Assembly (NCBI GenBank): GCA_903834135.1
Contig: CAILHZ010000020.1
Span: 1 to 64,000 of the forward strand
From: an uncultured Opitutia bacterium
GTDB taxonomy: Bacteria; Verrucomicrobiota; Verrucomicrobiia; Opitutales; Opitutaceae
Length of the DNA stretch: 64,000 nucleotides
Direction: 5' to 3'
The notes beneath the pieces were generated by a model. It was not told where the DNA came from and did no database searches. It worked only from the letters and a program-made list of their open reading frames with translations. Positions 9,285 through 17,881 of the stretch are shown in pieces (position 1 is the first letter of the stretch; each line of letters begins with the position of its first letter). A program made the position numbers and the translations under genes.

Positions 9285-9998
9285 TTACTTGGCAATATCA
9301 AACAAGGGCAGTGCTTGGCGAGCGGCTGCTTCTTCAGCAATCTTTTTAGAATGTCCACGCCCACGGCCGAGTTCTTTATCTAATAAGTAAACGGCAACTT
9401 CAAAGGCCTTAGCATGATCTTCACCTTCCTCTAAAATCACCTCATATCTTAAAGCATGATTGCCGTGGATAGGTTGTATAATCTCTTGAAGCCGACCTTT
9501 CGGGTTGTCACGACTACTTGAACCTTCCAGCCGTTGAGCTATATCGCCGTAGAGTGCTACGACAGTTTTTTTAGCAGCCTCAAAACCACCGTCCAAATAA
9601 ACTGCACCAATGAGTGCTTCACAGGCATCCTCAAGAGACGATGCACGGCTGCGACCTCCAGAGGATTCCTCACTTGTACCTAAACGAATGCATGTATCGA
9701 TATTAGCTTCTTTAGCAACTTCTACTAAGAAAGTTCCATTCGTAAGCGATGCTCTACGTTTACTTAAGCCTCCTTCTTGCTCTCCTGGGTATAGTGCAAA
9801 AAGAAGATCAGTCATGATGAGCTGTAAGACAGCGTCTCCTAAAAATTCTAGCCGCTGATTACTGACGGTTACTTCAGCATGATCTGCAAGATAGGAGCGG
9901 TGTGTGAGTGCCTGAGTTAAAAAACGTTGCTCTTTAAATACGTGATCAATGCGTGTTTGAAGCGTTTTAAGCAACTGATCGTAAGTCTTAGTATCCAT
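9285..9998 (-). CDS. rnc: Ribonuclease III
   Basis: Double-strand-specific RNase that processes rRNA precursors and structured mRNAs. It has the signature NQRLEFLGDAVLQL near residues 43-56, the second acidic cluster LEDACEALIGAVYLDGG near 120, and a C-terminal dsRNA-binding domain (about 165-235, with KKIAEEAAARQAL). The 237-residue length is normal. It lies downstream of the ABC-2 permease genes on the same strand (17 bases) and upstream of mfd (78 bases). Confidence 0.96.
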   Translation of the reverse strand: MDTKTYDQLLKTLQTRIDHVFKEQRFLTQALTHRSYLADHAEVTVSNQRLEFLGDAVLQLIMTDLLFALYPGEQEGGLSKRRASLTNGTFLVEVAKEANIDTCIRLGTSEESSGGRSRASSLEDACEALIGAVYLDGGFEAAKKTVVALYGDIAQRLEGSSSRDNPKGRLQEIIQPIHGNHALRYEVILEEGEDHAKAFEVAVYLLDKELGRGRGHSKKIAEEAAARQALPLFDIAK

Positions 9999-10015
9999 GA
10001 ATCTTTGAATTAGGA

Positions 10016-10801
10016 TTAAGACGAGGCGCTTGCGTAGCGCTTTAGGCCACGATTAAAAACAAAAATAGCGACGCTAAGCCAAATGATCGCAATCCCAACA
10101 AGACCTAAAGCCCAACTTAATTTAAAGCCGCTGAATAAAATTTCTGCAGGAGTATTACTGACGACGACTAAGGGTAAAATCCAAACAAAAACTAGACGTG
10201 CCAAACCGTGGAAAGCTCCCTTGGGGAGTCTTGAAAATTCAGTAAGCGCAAAGTATGTACCTTCAATACCGCTTGTACTGGTAAGCCAGAAGGATAGGGA
10301 CATTGTGAGAACAAGAATGCTATAGTGAATGGCAAGGCCTGCAAAGATCACAAGCGTGTAGCCTATCATGTCTAAAACGGAAGGGTGCAAGTTAAGTTTG
10401 TTAGCTGCAAAGATCACGACTCCCAGTGCAACAAACGAATTAGCTAGTCCATCTGGATCTAGCTTGCGTGTAGACGCCATAAATAAGGGATGGCCTGGTT
10501 GAGATAGGAAAAAATCGAAGGCTCCGCTGCGCACATTGCGGCCAAGCTCAAACAGATTAGTCCAAAAGAAACCCATCAGTAAGCGCTGAACAAGCATGCC
10601 TGTTCCAACGAGCATAACCATTTGGTACTGCGTCCAACCTGCAATGGATGGTGTGTGCTGATAGATGACTGCAACTAAAAGTAAATTTACACCCATCCAG
10701 AGTAATTCAACTAAAGACCAGATAAAGAAATCTCCCCTAAACATCATGGTACGCACCAGAGAATACCGAGCACCAGCTAACCATATTTTAAAATAATTCA
10801 T
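10016..10801 (-). CDS. ABC-2 family transporter permease (COG3694-like)
   Basis: Integral membrane protein of 261 residues with about six hydrophobic segments. The amphipathic NVRSGAFDFFLSQP region after the second helix and the closing GLKRYASASS are typical of the ABC2_membrane_6 permease family. It forms a pair with the next gene upstream (10 bases apart), as such permeases usually do, presumably as a heterodimeric exporter. The substrate is unknown. The ATPase that normally accompanies the pair is not adjacent; a ParA homologue sits there instead. Confidence 0.8.
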   Translation of the reverse strand: MNYFKIWLAGARYSLVRTMMFRGDFFIWSLVELLWMGVNLLLVAVIYQHTPSIAGWTQYQMVMLVGTGMLVQRLLMGFFWTNLFELGRNVRSGAFDFFLSQPGHPLFMASTRKLDPDGLANSFVALGVVIFAANKLNLHPSVLDMIGYTLVIFAGLAIHYSILVLTMSLSFWLTSTSGIEGTYFALTEFSRLPKGAFHGLARLVFVWILPLVVVSNTPAEILFSGFKLSWALGLVGIAIIWLSVAIFVFNRGLKRYASASS

Positions 10802-10811
10802 AGGTGCTTAC

Positions 10812-11621
10812 TTATCCTCCTACAGCTGTATGACGTTTGAGTCCACGTACCCAAAGTAGCTGAGATGTGCAGAGTAATACAACGACCCAAAACGCTTGAA
10901 TCATGAAGCCTTGTGTAATGAGTTCTGGACCTATACGGCCTGTGATAATTGCCGCTGGGAAATACATTTGGTAGAAAAATGGTAGGTACTGAGCGATATT
11001 GAAAATCGCTTTAGGCATAAGGTCTAAGGGGAAAGCTTGTCCACCCAGTGCTGTCTCTACTGCCATAGAAAGAATAACAAAACCTTGTATTTCTAAAAAC
11101 CAGAAGCTTAGCATGCCAAAACAATACGCTATCGAAAATTGAATAATTGCTGCCATTGCCATTGCAGGGATAGCGCAAAGTAGTCGCCACATGTCATGGG
11201 GAAATACCAGATAGCTTCCAATCCAAGGAGAAATAAAAATTAAAGGAATTAGAACTAGGGCTCCAGATACAAGACGAGCTGCAACAAAAACACTGAAGCG
11301 GTAAAGGTAATAATTGATTGGTTTTAGAAGAAACTGATTGATGAGCCCATTTCTGATTTCTTCACTGATTTGGTAGTCTTCATTAAACGCACCAATGAAA
11401 AATTGAAGAATAATTAGAGTAACAAAATAGGTGATTGTTTGTGCTAAGTTAAAGCCACCTATCGTTGGCTTAACTGTAAAGATAGCACCCCAAAGAATAA
11501 AGGCTGCAGCTAGATGTAGTAGGGAGAACAAGCCACGAGCTAAGAAGTTCCAGCGGTAGACAAGATTGCTTTGTAACCCCAGAATGAACGCCTGTTTATA
11601 TTTACTAAAAACTGCGATCAT
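10812..11621 (-). CDS. ABC-2 family transporter permease (COG4587-like partner)
   Basis: Second permease of the pair, 269 residues, about six transmembrane segments. The IRNGLINQFLLKPINYYLYRF motif corresponds to the cytoplasmic coupling segment of this family, and the protein ends LLWVRGLKRHTAVGG. Its ATG overlaps the parA stop by 4 nt, so expression is tied to parA. The two permeases share layout (RNGxxxxFLxxP, RGLKRY/RH ending) and probably arose by duplication. Confidence 0.8.
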   Translation of the reverse strand: MIAVFSKYKQAFILGLQSNLVYRWNFLARGLFSLLHLAAAFILWGAIFTVKPTIGGFNLAQTITYFVTLIILQFFIGAFNEDYQISEEIRNGLINQFLLKPINYYLYRFSVFVAARLVSGALVLIPLIFISPWIGSYLVFPHDMWRLLCAIPAMAMAAIIQFSIAYCFGMLSFWFLEIQGFVILSMAVETALGGQAFPLDLMPKAIFNIAQYLPFFYQMYFPAAIITGRIGPELITQGFMIQAFWVVVLLCTSQLLWVRGLKRHTAVGG

Positions 11622-12409
11622 TGCAGAGAAAAGCGTGCAATTATTTCTTCAGCGAGTTGCTTGTAAGCGTGAGCTCCTGGACTGCTTGCATCGTAGGAGA
11701 AAATTGTTTTTCCAAAACTTGGAGCTTCGCTAAGCCTAATTGTGCGTGGAATTACAGTGCTAAAAATCTTACCAGGCAGATGCTGTTTAACCTCATCAAT
11801 CACTTGTTTCGAAAGTTTTGTACGCGCATCGTACATAGTCATGATGACTCCACCTAGTTCTAGGTCGGTATTAATCCCTGCTGTTTTTAGCCGATCAACA
11901 TTACGTATAATTTGGCCAAGACCTTCTAGAGCCATGTATTCACATTGCAGTGTGATTAAAAGAAAATCAGCTGCAACTAAGCTATTCATTGAAAGCATTC
12001 CCAAGGCTGGGGGACAGTCTATGATAACGACCCTAAATTTCTCTGACGCTCTTACGGGTGCTAGTACTGTTTTAAGTTTGAGTAGGAAGTTCTCAGTTTG
12101 AGCAATTTCTATTTCAGCTGCTGCTAAATCTTCTTCACTTGGAATTAAGCTTAGATTCTTAGTTGATGTCTGTACAATCAAGTCCATCGCGTTTCCTTCT
12201 CCGCGTAATGGTCCGTAAAGACTTTTACCTTCTTGTTTCTCAACGCCAACAGAGCTCGTAGCGTTCGCTTGCGGATCAAGATCCACTAAGAGGGTAGTGA
12301 TTTTTTTTGCTGCAAAGGCGGCAGCAAGATTCACGGCCGTGGTTGTCTTACCGACACCCCCTTTTTGATTGGCTATGGTGAATACGATCGTAGGCATAAA
12401 CTTAACCAT
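11618..12409 (-). CDS. parA: ParA/Soj-family ATPase
   Basis: Deviant Walker A ATPase of 263 residues: KGGVGKTT near residues 16-23, Walker A' LVDLDPQANAT near 42-52 and the Walker B region VVIIDCPPALG near 128-138. The closing IRLSEAPSFG element is characteristic of chromosomal Soj/ParA proteins. Expected to bind DNA as an ATP dimer and act in chromosome segregation. Starts at 12409 (MVKFMPT) or at the internal ATG at 12397 (MPTIVF) are equally plausible. Unusually, no parB follows; the gene overlaps an ABC-2 permease gene. Confidence 0.9.
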   Translation of the reverse strand: MVKFMPTIVFTIANQKGGVGKTTTAVNLAAAFAAKKITTLLVDLDPQANATSSVGVEKQEGKSLYGPLRGEGNAMDLIVQTSTKNLSLIPSEEDLAAAEIEIAQTENFLLKLKTVLAPVRASEKFRVVIIDCPPALGMLSMNSLVAADFLLITLQCEYMALEGLGQIIRNVDRLKTAGINTDLELGGVIMTMYDARTKLSKQVIDEVKQHLPGKIFSTVIPRTIRLSEAPSFGKTIFSYDASSPGAHAYKQLAEEIIARFSLQ

Positions 12410-12910
12410 GTAAGCGGCTTGGACTTAGGGCAAAGCGGAAAATTAACTTTCTTAGCCTTGCTTTGATTACTTATGACAAGCAGAGGCAACACGGGTATAT
12501 ATAGGTTCACAGTCATCCTTTAAGAGCTAAAGGATGAAATTCTATGCTAATTTAACCATATTTCGGCTAGAATTTAGACTATAACTACATGCTTAGCTAA
12601 CGGATTTTGGAATCCAGTTTAAGTCCTACACGTAGACAGGCGGGTTTTTGCTGTAAATGCAGCCTTCATAGGACAATATCCTGCATTTCTGATTTCTTTG
12701 TATTTCTTAACTAAAAAGTGAAATTTTGCATTCGTTTACAGGTAATCTACAAATCAAATTCTATTTTTGGTAGCTTAGGGAATTGATTTGTAGTTACCGG
12801 ATCCAGTAATGCCAGTATTAGATTATCTTTTAATGCGATATAGTACTGCTTATTGGCAGCTATTTTGTTCTAGTCTAATAAATACAAATGTATTTCAATT
12901 TTACTACACC
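12410..12910. other. 501-bp divergent intergenic region rich in inverted repeats
   Basis: It lies between parA (minus) and the TonB-dependent receptor (plus). No ORF is supported. Six inverted repeats occur in order: CATCCTTT/AAAGGATG (12514-12536, perfect, loop 7); AAATTCTA/TAGAATTT (12537-12575); GGATT/AATCC (12602-12615); AAATGCAG/CTGCATTT (12655-12688); a long 19-bp stem (12741-12798); and AAATAC/GTATTT (12880-12895) just before the receptor start. No classical riboswitch consensus was recognised. Confidence 0.75.
12741..12798. repeat. Long inverted repeat upstream of the TonB receptor
   Basis: The left arm GGTAATCTACAAATCAAATTC and the right arm GAATTGATTTGTAGTTACC pair over 19 bases with only two single-base bulges, around an 18-base loop. 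There is no T-tract on either side, so it is not an ordinary terminator. It could be an RNA hairpin in the 5' leader or a DNA site bound by a regulator. Confidence 0.8.
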
Positions 12911-15900
12911 ATGAAACATAACCTATACCCTAAGATTGTTGGATTACTTGTTCCATCAATTTTTGCTTCAGCGCTAGCTATTATAAATCCTGTCAACGCA
13001 CAAGTAGCGCCACCTAAGGATGAAGTAGTCAAACTCAGTGCATTTTCTGTTACCGGTTCTAACATTAAGCGTGTTGAACAAGAAAATGTACTTCCTATCA
13101 CTGTTGTTGATCAGGAAATGTTTGAATCACGTGATGCTAATCAAGCATCTGAATTGCTAACTGCTTTACCTGAAATTACGGGTATGCCAGGCAATGAAAC
13201 AGCTGTTGCTGGTGCTACTGCTCGTGGTGATAATGCAACAATTTCGATGCGTGGTTTACCTTCCAGTAATACGCTAATATTAGTTAACGGTCGTCGCTTA
13301 GTTCCTCATCCTATCAGTCAATCTGAAGCAGGCGTTCCTACGTTATCTGTTAATTCAAATCAGCTACCTAATGGCGGAGTAGACCATATTGATATTTTAA
13401 GAGATGGTGCTTCATCAATTTACGGCACAGACGCTGTAGCTGGTGTAGTCAATTACCAGATGAATAAATCATTTGTAGGTACACAGCTTAAGTTAGCCTG
13501 GGGTCAAACCCGCTATGGCGACGGAAAAGACCGCCGTATTACAGTAACACAAGGACAAACATTTGCAGGTGGTAAAGGTCATATTGTTGCAGTTGCTGAC
13601 TATTACGATCGTGGGGTAGTGTTTTCTGCCAATAGACCTTTTTCTTCGAATCCAGATAATACTGCTAATGCTCCTGCTCCTTGGAATGTGCCTACTGATA
13701 CCACATTTAATTTATTATCAACATCGAGTGCTTTCGGTTCCTATATCACAGGTACCGCTACAGCTACTAATCCGTATGGCCAAGTAAGTACATTTACAGG
13801 TGCTCGTCCTACTGGTGTTCCAACAACAATGACTTCAAGTACGGGTGTTTTCTACCTAACCCCACTAGCAACAGGTGGTGTAGGTTTCGGAACAGCTGCT
13901 CCTGCACGTACATGGACAGGTCCTGGTCATGATTATTATTGGAATAATAGCGCTTACCGCCACATCCAACCATCAAGTAAGCGTACCAGTATTTACACTT
14001 CAGCAGAGTATGAAATTAACTCTAAATTGTCCGTCTTTGGTGAGTTCAACATGTATCAAGCGCATTCAACAGCTTACCGTGAGCCTGATGCCTATTCGCA
14101 AAGCACGGATGGCTACTTAATTGTACCTGCATCTAATCCTTATAATCCTTTTGGTACTCGTTTCTGGGATGTGAACGGTGCAGCAAACACAGATGGTACA
14201 GCTCGTTTGAAGGGTACCCCTTCGGCTGTTTCTGTTACCAATAAGCGCTTTATCGATTTTGCGACACGTACCGATTATGTCACTGACTCAGTTTACCGTG
14301 GAGTGCTAGGAGTTCGTGGTAAATTTTTTGATTCATGGACATACGAGGGAGCACTTTTATATTCTGCAGCTCGCGGCATTGAATATGAGGCAGGTGCTAC
14401 ACGTCGCAGTCTTCTTAACGCAGCTATCAATCAAACTGATCCTGCAAAGGCGATGAATCCGTTTGGTCAAACCTTTGCCATTCAAAATGGTGTTGAAGTT
14501 GTTACTGGGGCTTTCACTAATCCGCAAAGCGTAGTGAATACATTTGCAGCACCATTTATTCGTAATGGTATTACAAAACTCGGAAGCGGTGATTTTAATG
14601 CTAGCGGAAACTTGCTACCAATATGGGGTGGTAATTCAATCGGTGCTGCTTTTGGTGGTGAATTCCGCTATGAGGCGTTTGACGATTTCCGCCCTCCATT
14701 TGCTGGTTTAAATCCAGCAACCTCTGGACTTGATCCACTTGGTGATGATTTCGTTAGCTTTTCACCTAATAACGATACGCATGGTAATCGTCATGTTTCA
14801 GCACTTTATGCTGAAACTGTTTTACCGCTCGTTGGTCGTTCCTTTACCTTACCATTGGTTAGGTCGCTTGAATTAACTGCTTCAGTGCGTAGGGAAAATT
14901 ACTCAACCGTGGGTTCAACTTCTAAGCCAAAATACGGCGTATCTTGGAGACCGCTTAGTTTTGTAATGACACGTGCTTCCTATAGCGAAGGCTTTCATGC
15001 ACCTAATTTGAATGAATTATTTACTGGGACCTTACAGCGTACCTTATTAAGCAGTAATGACACGTACCGCTCGATAGTAACTGGATTACCAACAGACGGT
15101 CCTTCAAATCGTATTAGTATCGCTCAAGGTAATTTAAATTTAAAACCAGAAACATCTAAGAGTAAGTCTGCAGGTATCGTGATCGATATCCCTTATGTTA
15201 AAGGTTTGTCGCTATCTGTAGATTACTGGGAAATAGCTCAAAAGAATGTTATTGTTACAGGTGGTGGTATTGCTGCTGATACGGCTACACTACTAGCAGC
15301 CACTCAGGCTGCTGTAGCATCTGGTAAAAGTATCGGTAGTGTTGATTTAGGTTCTGGAACAGCAAACTACCAAGGCGATCCTTCCGTAGTTCGTATGCCT
15401 GTTACTGCTGCAGATATTGCCGCCTTTGCTGCATATAACGCTACTCAAGCTCCAGGAAATCAGCGCGCTGTTGTCGGTGCCATCTCCTACGTAAACGTAA
15501 GTTACTACAATGCTGCTTCCCAGTTTGTAAATGGTTATGATTTTGATCTTAATTATCGTTTACCAAAGATGAGAATTGGAAGCTTCACCTTTGATACAAC
15601 ATGGACATACCTAAACGATTTCCATGCTTATACTTCAGCAACCGCAGCCCGTACTGAATACCGCAGTTCAAACAGTGCTAATGTCGGAGGCGCAACACCT
15701 CCATGGCGTGGCACTAGTATGTTAAATTGGAAGAAAAGCAATTGGTCGGCAGGTGTTTCTATGTATTACATAGGTCGGTACACGGATACTGGTGCAACCA
15801 CATCTTTAACTACATGGAATACACTTGGTAATCCTACTTATATTCAGCCGATATTTAGCAATGGATCATATAGCTACCGCTACGTAGTGCATGATACTAA

Positions 15901-16102
15901 AATGTATAATACTTATATTGCATACCGCTTGGAGCCTTCTAACAAGTGGTTTTCTGATACACGTATCAGGTTGGGTTTAAACAATGCCTTAGATGCTAAA
16001 CCACCACTTGTATCTGGAAGCTCACAAGGTTTTGAAACAGGTCTATACACCAGAATGGCTCGTGGCCGTACCTATTCTATAGATATTACAAAGAAAATAT
16101 AA
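12911..16102 (+). CDS. TonB-dependent outer-membrane receptor
   Basis: Outer-membrane beta-barrel of 1063 residues for TonB-driven uptake. It starts with a signal peptide (MKHNLYPK...NPVNA, about 1-30) and a short linker with the Opitutaceae-like LSAFSVTGSNIKR entry. A plug domain follows (about 60-170, with SMRGLPSSNTLILVNGRR and DGASSIYGTDAVAGVVN), then a long barrel ending in aromatic/basic GRTYSIDITKKI. The ORF track begins at 12809; that extension lacks a signal peptide and runs through the leader, so the ATG at 12911 is used. The substrate is unknown; the large size suits oligosaccharides or metal chelates. A strong terminator follows. Confidence 0.92.
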   Translation: MKHNLYPKIVGLLVPSIFASALAIINPVNAQVAPPKDEVVKLSAFSVTGSNIKRVEQENVLPITVVDQEMFESRDANQASELLTALPEITGMPGNETAVAGATARGDNATISMRGLPSSNTLILVNGRRLVPHPISQSEAGVPTLSVNSNQLPNGGVDHIDILRDGASSIYGTDAVAGVVNYQMNKSFVGTQLKLAWGQTRYGDGKDRRITVTQGQTFAGGKGHIVAVADYYDRGVVFSANRPFSSNPDNTANAPAPWNVPTDTTFNLLSTSSAFGSYITGTATATNPYGQVSTFTGARPTGVPTTMTSSTGVFYLTPLATGGVGFGTAAPARTWTGPGHDYYWNNSAYRHIQPSSKRTSIYTSAEYEINSKLSVFGEFNMYQAHSTAYREPDAYSQSTDGYLIVPASNPYNPFGTRFWDVNGAANTDGTARLKGTPSAVSVTNKRFIDFATRTDYVTDSVYRGVLGVRGKFFDSWTYEGALLYSAARGIEYEAGATRRSLLNAAINQTDPAKAMNPFGQTFAIQNGVEVVTGAFTNPQSVVNTFAAPFIRNGITKLGSGDFNASGNLLPIWGGNSIGAAFGGEFRYEAFDDFRPPFAGLNPATSGLDPLGDDFVSFSPNNDTHGNRHVSALYAETVLPLVGRSFTLPLVRSLELTASVRRENYSTVGSTSKPKYGVSWRPLSFVMTRASYSEGFHAPNLNELFTGTLQRTLLSSNDTYRSIVTGLPTDGPSNRISIAQGNLNLKPETSKSKSAGIVIDIPYVKGLSLSVDYWEIAQKNVIVTGGGIAADTATLLAATQAAVASGKSIGSVDLGSGTANYQGDPSVVRMPVTAADIAAFAAYNATQAPGNQRAVVGAISYVNVSYYNAASQFVNGYDFDLNYRLPKMRIGSFTFDTTWTYLNDFHAYTSATAARTEYRSSNSANVGGATPPWRGTSMLNWKKSNWSAGVSMYYIGRYTDTGATTSLTTWNTLGNPTYIQPIFSNGSYSYRYVVHDTKMYNTYIAYRLEPSNKWFSDTRIRLGLNNALDAKPPLVSGSSQGFETGLYTRMARGRTYSIDITKKI

Positions 16103-16121
16103 TAACTGTTTTTATTAACTC

Positions 16122-16155
16122 AAAAGACGTGCTTATAACCAGCACGTCTTTTTTT
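16122..16155 (+). terminator. Rho-independent terminator, probably bidirectional
   Basis: AAAAGACGTGCT and AGCACGTCTTTT form a perfect 12-bp stem with a 7-base loop and then more T residues. It sits between the convergent ends of the TonB receptor and the methyltransferase gene, and the A-run on the left lets it work on the minus strand too. Confidence 0.93.
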
Positions 16156-16159
16156 GTGC

Positions 16160-16933
16160 TCACTGTTTAGTGGCTAGCCAAAAGCGGCACTCATCTGAAA
16201 AGTCTTTCACTGCAGCTGATTCTTTGGAAATTTCTTTCCTTAATGCATCATACTGATGGGTCCAACCTGTTGCAGATAAGTCATCGAGTATTTCAGAACG
16301 ATTGGGTAAATGCATGAAAGTTTTCCCGTGTTCATGGGAAAAATAGCGATCACCAAATTCTACTAAACGTTTGTCTTGGGTGCCTTTTTCCCAGCGCAGT
16401 GTCTCAAGTGACCACAAGGCTCGTTCGGTAGGCGAATAATCCCGGTCATGGGTAGTGAATAATAGTGGAGCACCCGGATTACTTACGCGTTTTAATTCAA
16501 GCAAAGCTTTACGTCTATTATCTCTTCCTGGAATTTGCATTAGTCCGTTAAAGAGAAATAAAACACCATCAAATTTCTTTTTAAAGCAGGCAATTTTGGG
16601 TAAGCAAGTTGCATCTGCTACATGAAGATCAATGCCGTGTGCTTCTTTTTCTTTTACCAGACTCTTTGCTTGCTCGATGGGTTCATCTGCTAAGTCGAAA
16701 GCTGTTATGTTTGTGTAGCCTTTATTCCAAAGGCCTAAGGCTGCACGACCAGCGCCGCAGCCTGCCTCAAGAAGACGTGCACTTTTATCTTTAAAAAAAC
16801 GGTCGATTAAAATTTCCTCCGATTTCCAAAGTCCTAAGTTATGTGCTGCACGGGTGTAATGCACCACGGCAACTGGATCATTGAAATGATCTTTGACTGC
16901 CTGAATTGTTATTTTCTTATGTTTATTTTTCAT
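16160..16933 (-). CDS. Class I SAM-dependent methyltransferase
   Basis: A 257-residue protein with a Rossmann methyltransferase core: motif I LLEAGCGAGRAALGL at about residues 55-69, an acidic residue after the second strand (AFDLADEP), and FDGVLFLFNGLMQIPG as motif IV. The substrate cannot be read from the sequence. Its start overlaps the formylglycine-generating enzyme stop by 4 nt, making it the third gene of the azurin-FGE-methyltransferase operon. Confidence 0.85.
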   Translation of the reverse strand: MKNKHKKITIQAVKDHFNDPVAVVHYTRAAHNLGLWKSEEILIDRFFKDKSARLLEAGCGAGRAALGLWNKGYTNITAFDLADEPIEQAKSLVKEKEAHGIDLHVADATCLPKIACFKKKFDGVLFLFNGLMQIPGRDNRRKALLELKRVSNPGAPLLFTTHDRDYSPTERALWSLETLRWEKGTQDKRLVEFGDRYFSHEHGKTFMHLPNRSEILDDLSATGWTHQYDALRKEISKESAAVKDFSDECRFWLATKQ

Positions 16934-17877
16934 GCTACGTCCCTGACGCAGCGAAATCCAATGTTTGATGCTGCACTGTCAGGCGTATTACTACTGCGGG
17001 CATCTGTTCTATAGCGATTACAGTAACTGGAGTGGCATAGATAGCTGCCGCCGCGCATGCATCTACGAGTTCCAGTATCTGGGCCTAATGGATTCTCTTT
17101 TGAGGATTTTAGATAATAGCCCGATTCAAACCAATCCCAGCACCATTCCCACACGTTGCCCGTCATCTGATATAAACCGTATGCATTTGCTTTATAACTT
17201 TTAGCAGGTGCGGTCCCGTAAAATCCATCGGCATTGGTGTTATGATTAGGAAAGTCACCTTGCCATACATTCATGCGGTGCGTCCCCTCTGGCTCTAGTT
17301 CATCACCCCAGGGAAATCTTTTTTGAACTAATCCGCCGCGTGCTGCATATTCCCATTCAGCTTCGGTGGGTAGGCGTTTTCCAGCCCATGTAGCATAGGC
17401 TTGGGCATCATTCCATGAGATATGAGTTACAGGATGCAACCAGCGTTGCTTAATATTTGTACCAGCACCTTCTGGATGTCTCCAGCTAGCACCCTCGATA
17501 CGGTACCACCATTCACTACCTTGTACGACTAAGCGAACTCCTGCGTCTAATTGTTTTGAATTCAAATGCCCGAAAAATACAAATGACCAACCGTATTTTT
17601 CAGAATCTGTTTTATAGCCTGTAGCGTTTACGAATAAATTGAAGGATTCGTTAGTAACACAGTTTGTATCAATGTAGAACGCATTAACTGCAACATCATG
17701 TGCAGGGCCTTCACCGTCTGCAGCAAAACCGTATGTCGCATTTGTCCCCATACTAAAGACGCCACCAGAAATAAGCCGCATACCTTCAGATGATCCTGAA
17801 GTGATGCGGCTAAACCGAGTAGGTAGGGTCTCGTGACGAGACCCTTCTGGGGAACTAGGGGCGCAGCAAGCGCCCAT
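16930..17877 (-). CDS. Formylglycine-generating enzyme (SUMF1/FGE family)
   Basis: Oxidises a cysteine of type I sulfatases to catalytic C-alpha-formylglycine. The C-terminal core holds both active-site cysteines in CHSSYC (about C281 and C286), within the near-universal GGSYxCHxSYCxRYR...SxNTPDSxxSNxGFRC signature of true FGEs. This separates it from the many FGE-sulfatase-fold proteins that lack them. It begins with CCAPSS, as many bacterial FGEs do. The ORF extends to 18024 inside the azurin-like gene; ATGs at 17904 (23-nt overlap) and 17877 (4 bases after the azurin stop) are the real candidates. I chose 17877. No sulfatase gene is in the window. FGE is known to need Cu(I), and it is coupled here to a blue copper protein. 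Confidence 0.92.
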   Translation of the reverse strand: MGACCAPSSPEGSRHETLPTRFSRITSGSSEGMRLISGGVFSMGTNATYGFAADGEGPAHDVAVNAFYIDTNCVTNESFNLFVNATGYKTDSEKYGWSFVFFGHLNSKQLDAGVRLVVQGSEWWYRIEGASWRHPEGAGTNIKQRWLHPVTHISWNDAQAYATWAGKRLPTEAEWEYAARGGLVQKRFPWGDELEPEGTHRMNVWQGDFPNHNTNADGFYGTAPAKSYKANAYGLYQMTGNVWEWCWDWFESGYYLKSSKENPLGPDTGTRRCMRGGSYLCHSSYCNRYRTDARSSNTPDSAASNIGFRCVRDVA

Positions 17878-17881
17878 AGGC

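Noticed and set aside
12514-12536. Perfect 8-bp hairpin as a terminator
   Set aside because: CATCCTTT/AAAGGATG has no T-tract on either strand and does not follow the end of a gene.
12741-12798. Terminal inverted repeats of a mobile element (MITE)
   Set aside because: The arms are only 18 bases apart and no target-site duplication flanks them; a hairpin or operator is simpler.
12809-12910. N-terminal extension of the TonB receptor in the ORF track
   Set aside because: It has no signal-peptide character, runs through the repeat-rich leader, and the ATG at 12911 gives a proper signal peptide.
12410-12910. Cobalamin or other known riboswitch in the TonB leader
   Set aside because: I could not find the conserved boxes of the cobalamin, TPP or FMN classes; only simple inverted repeats are visible.
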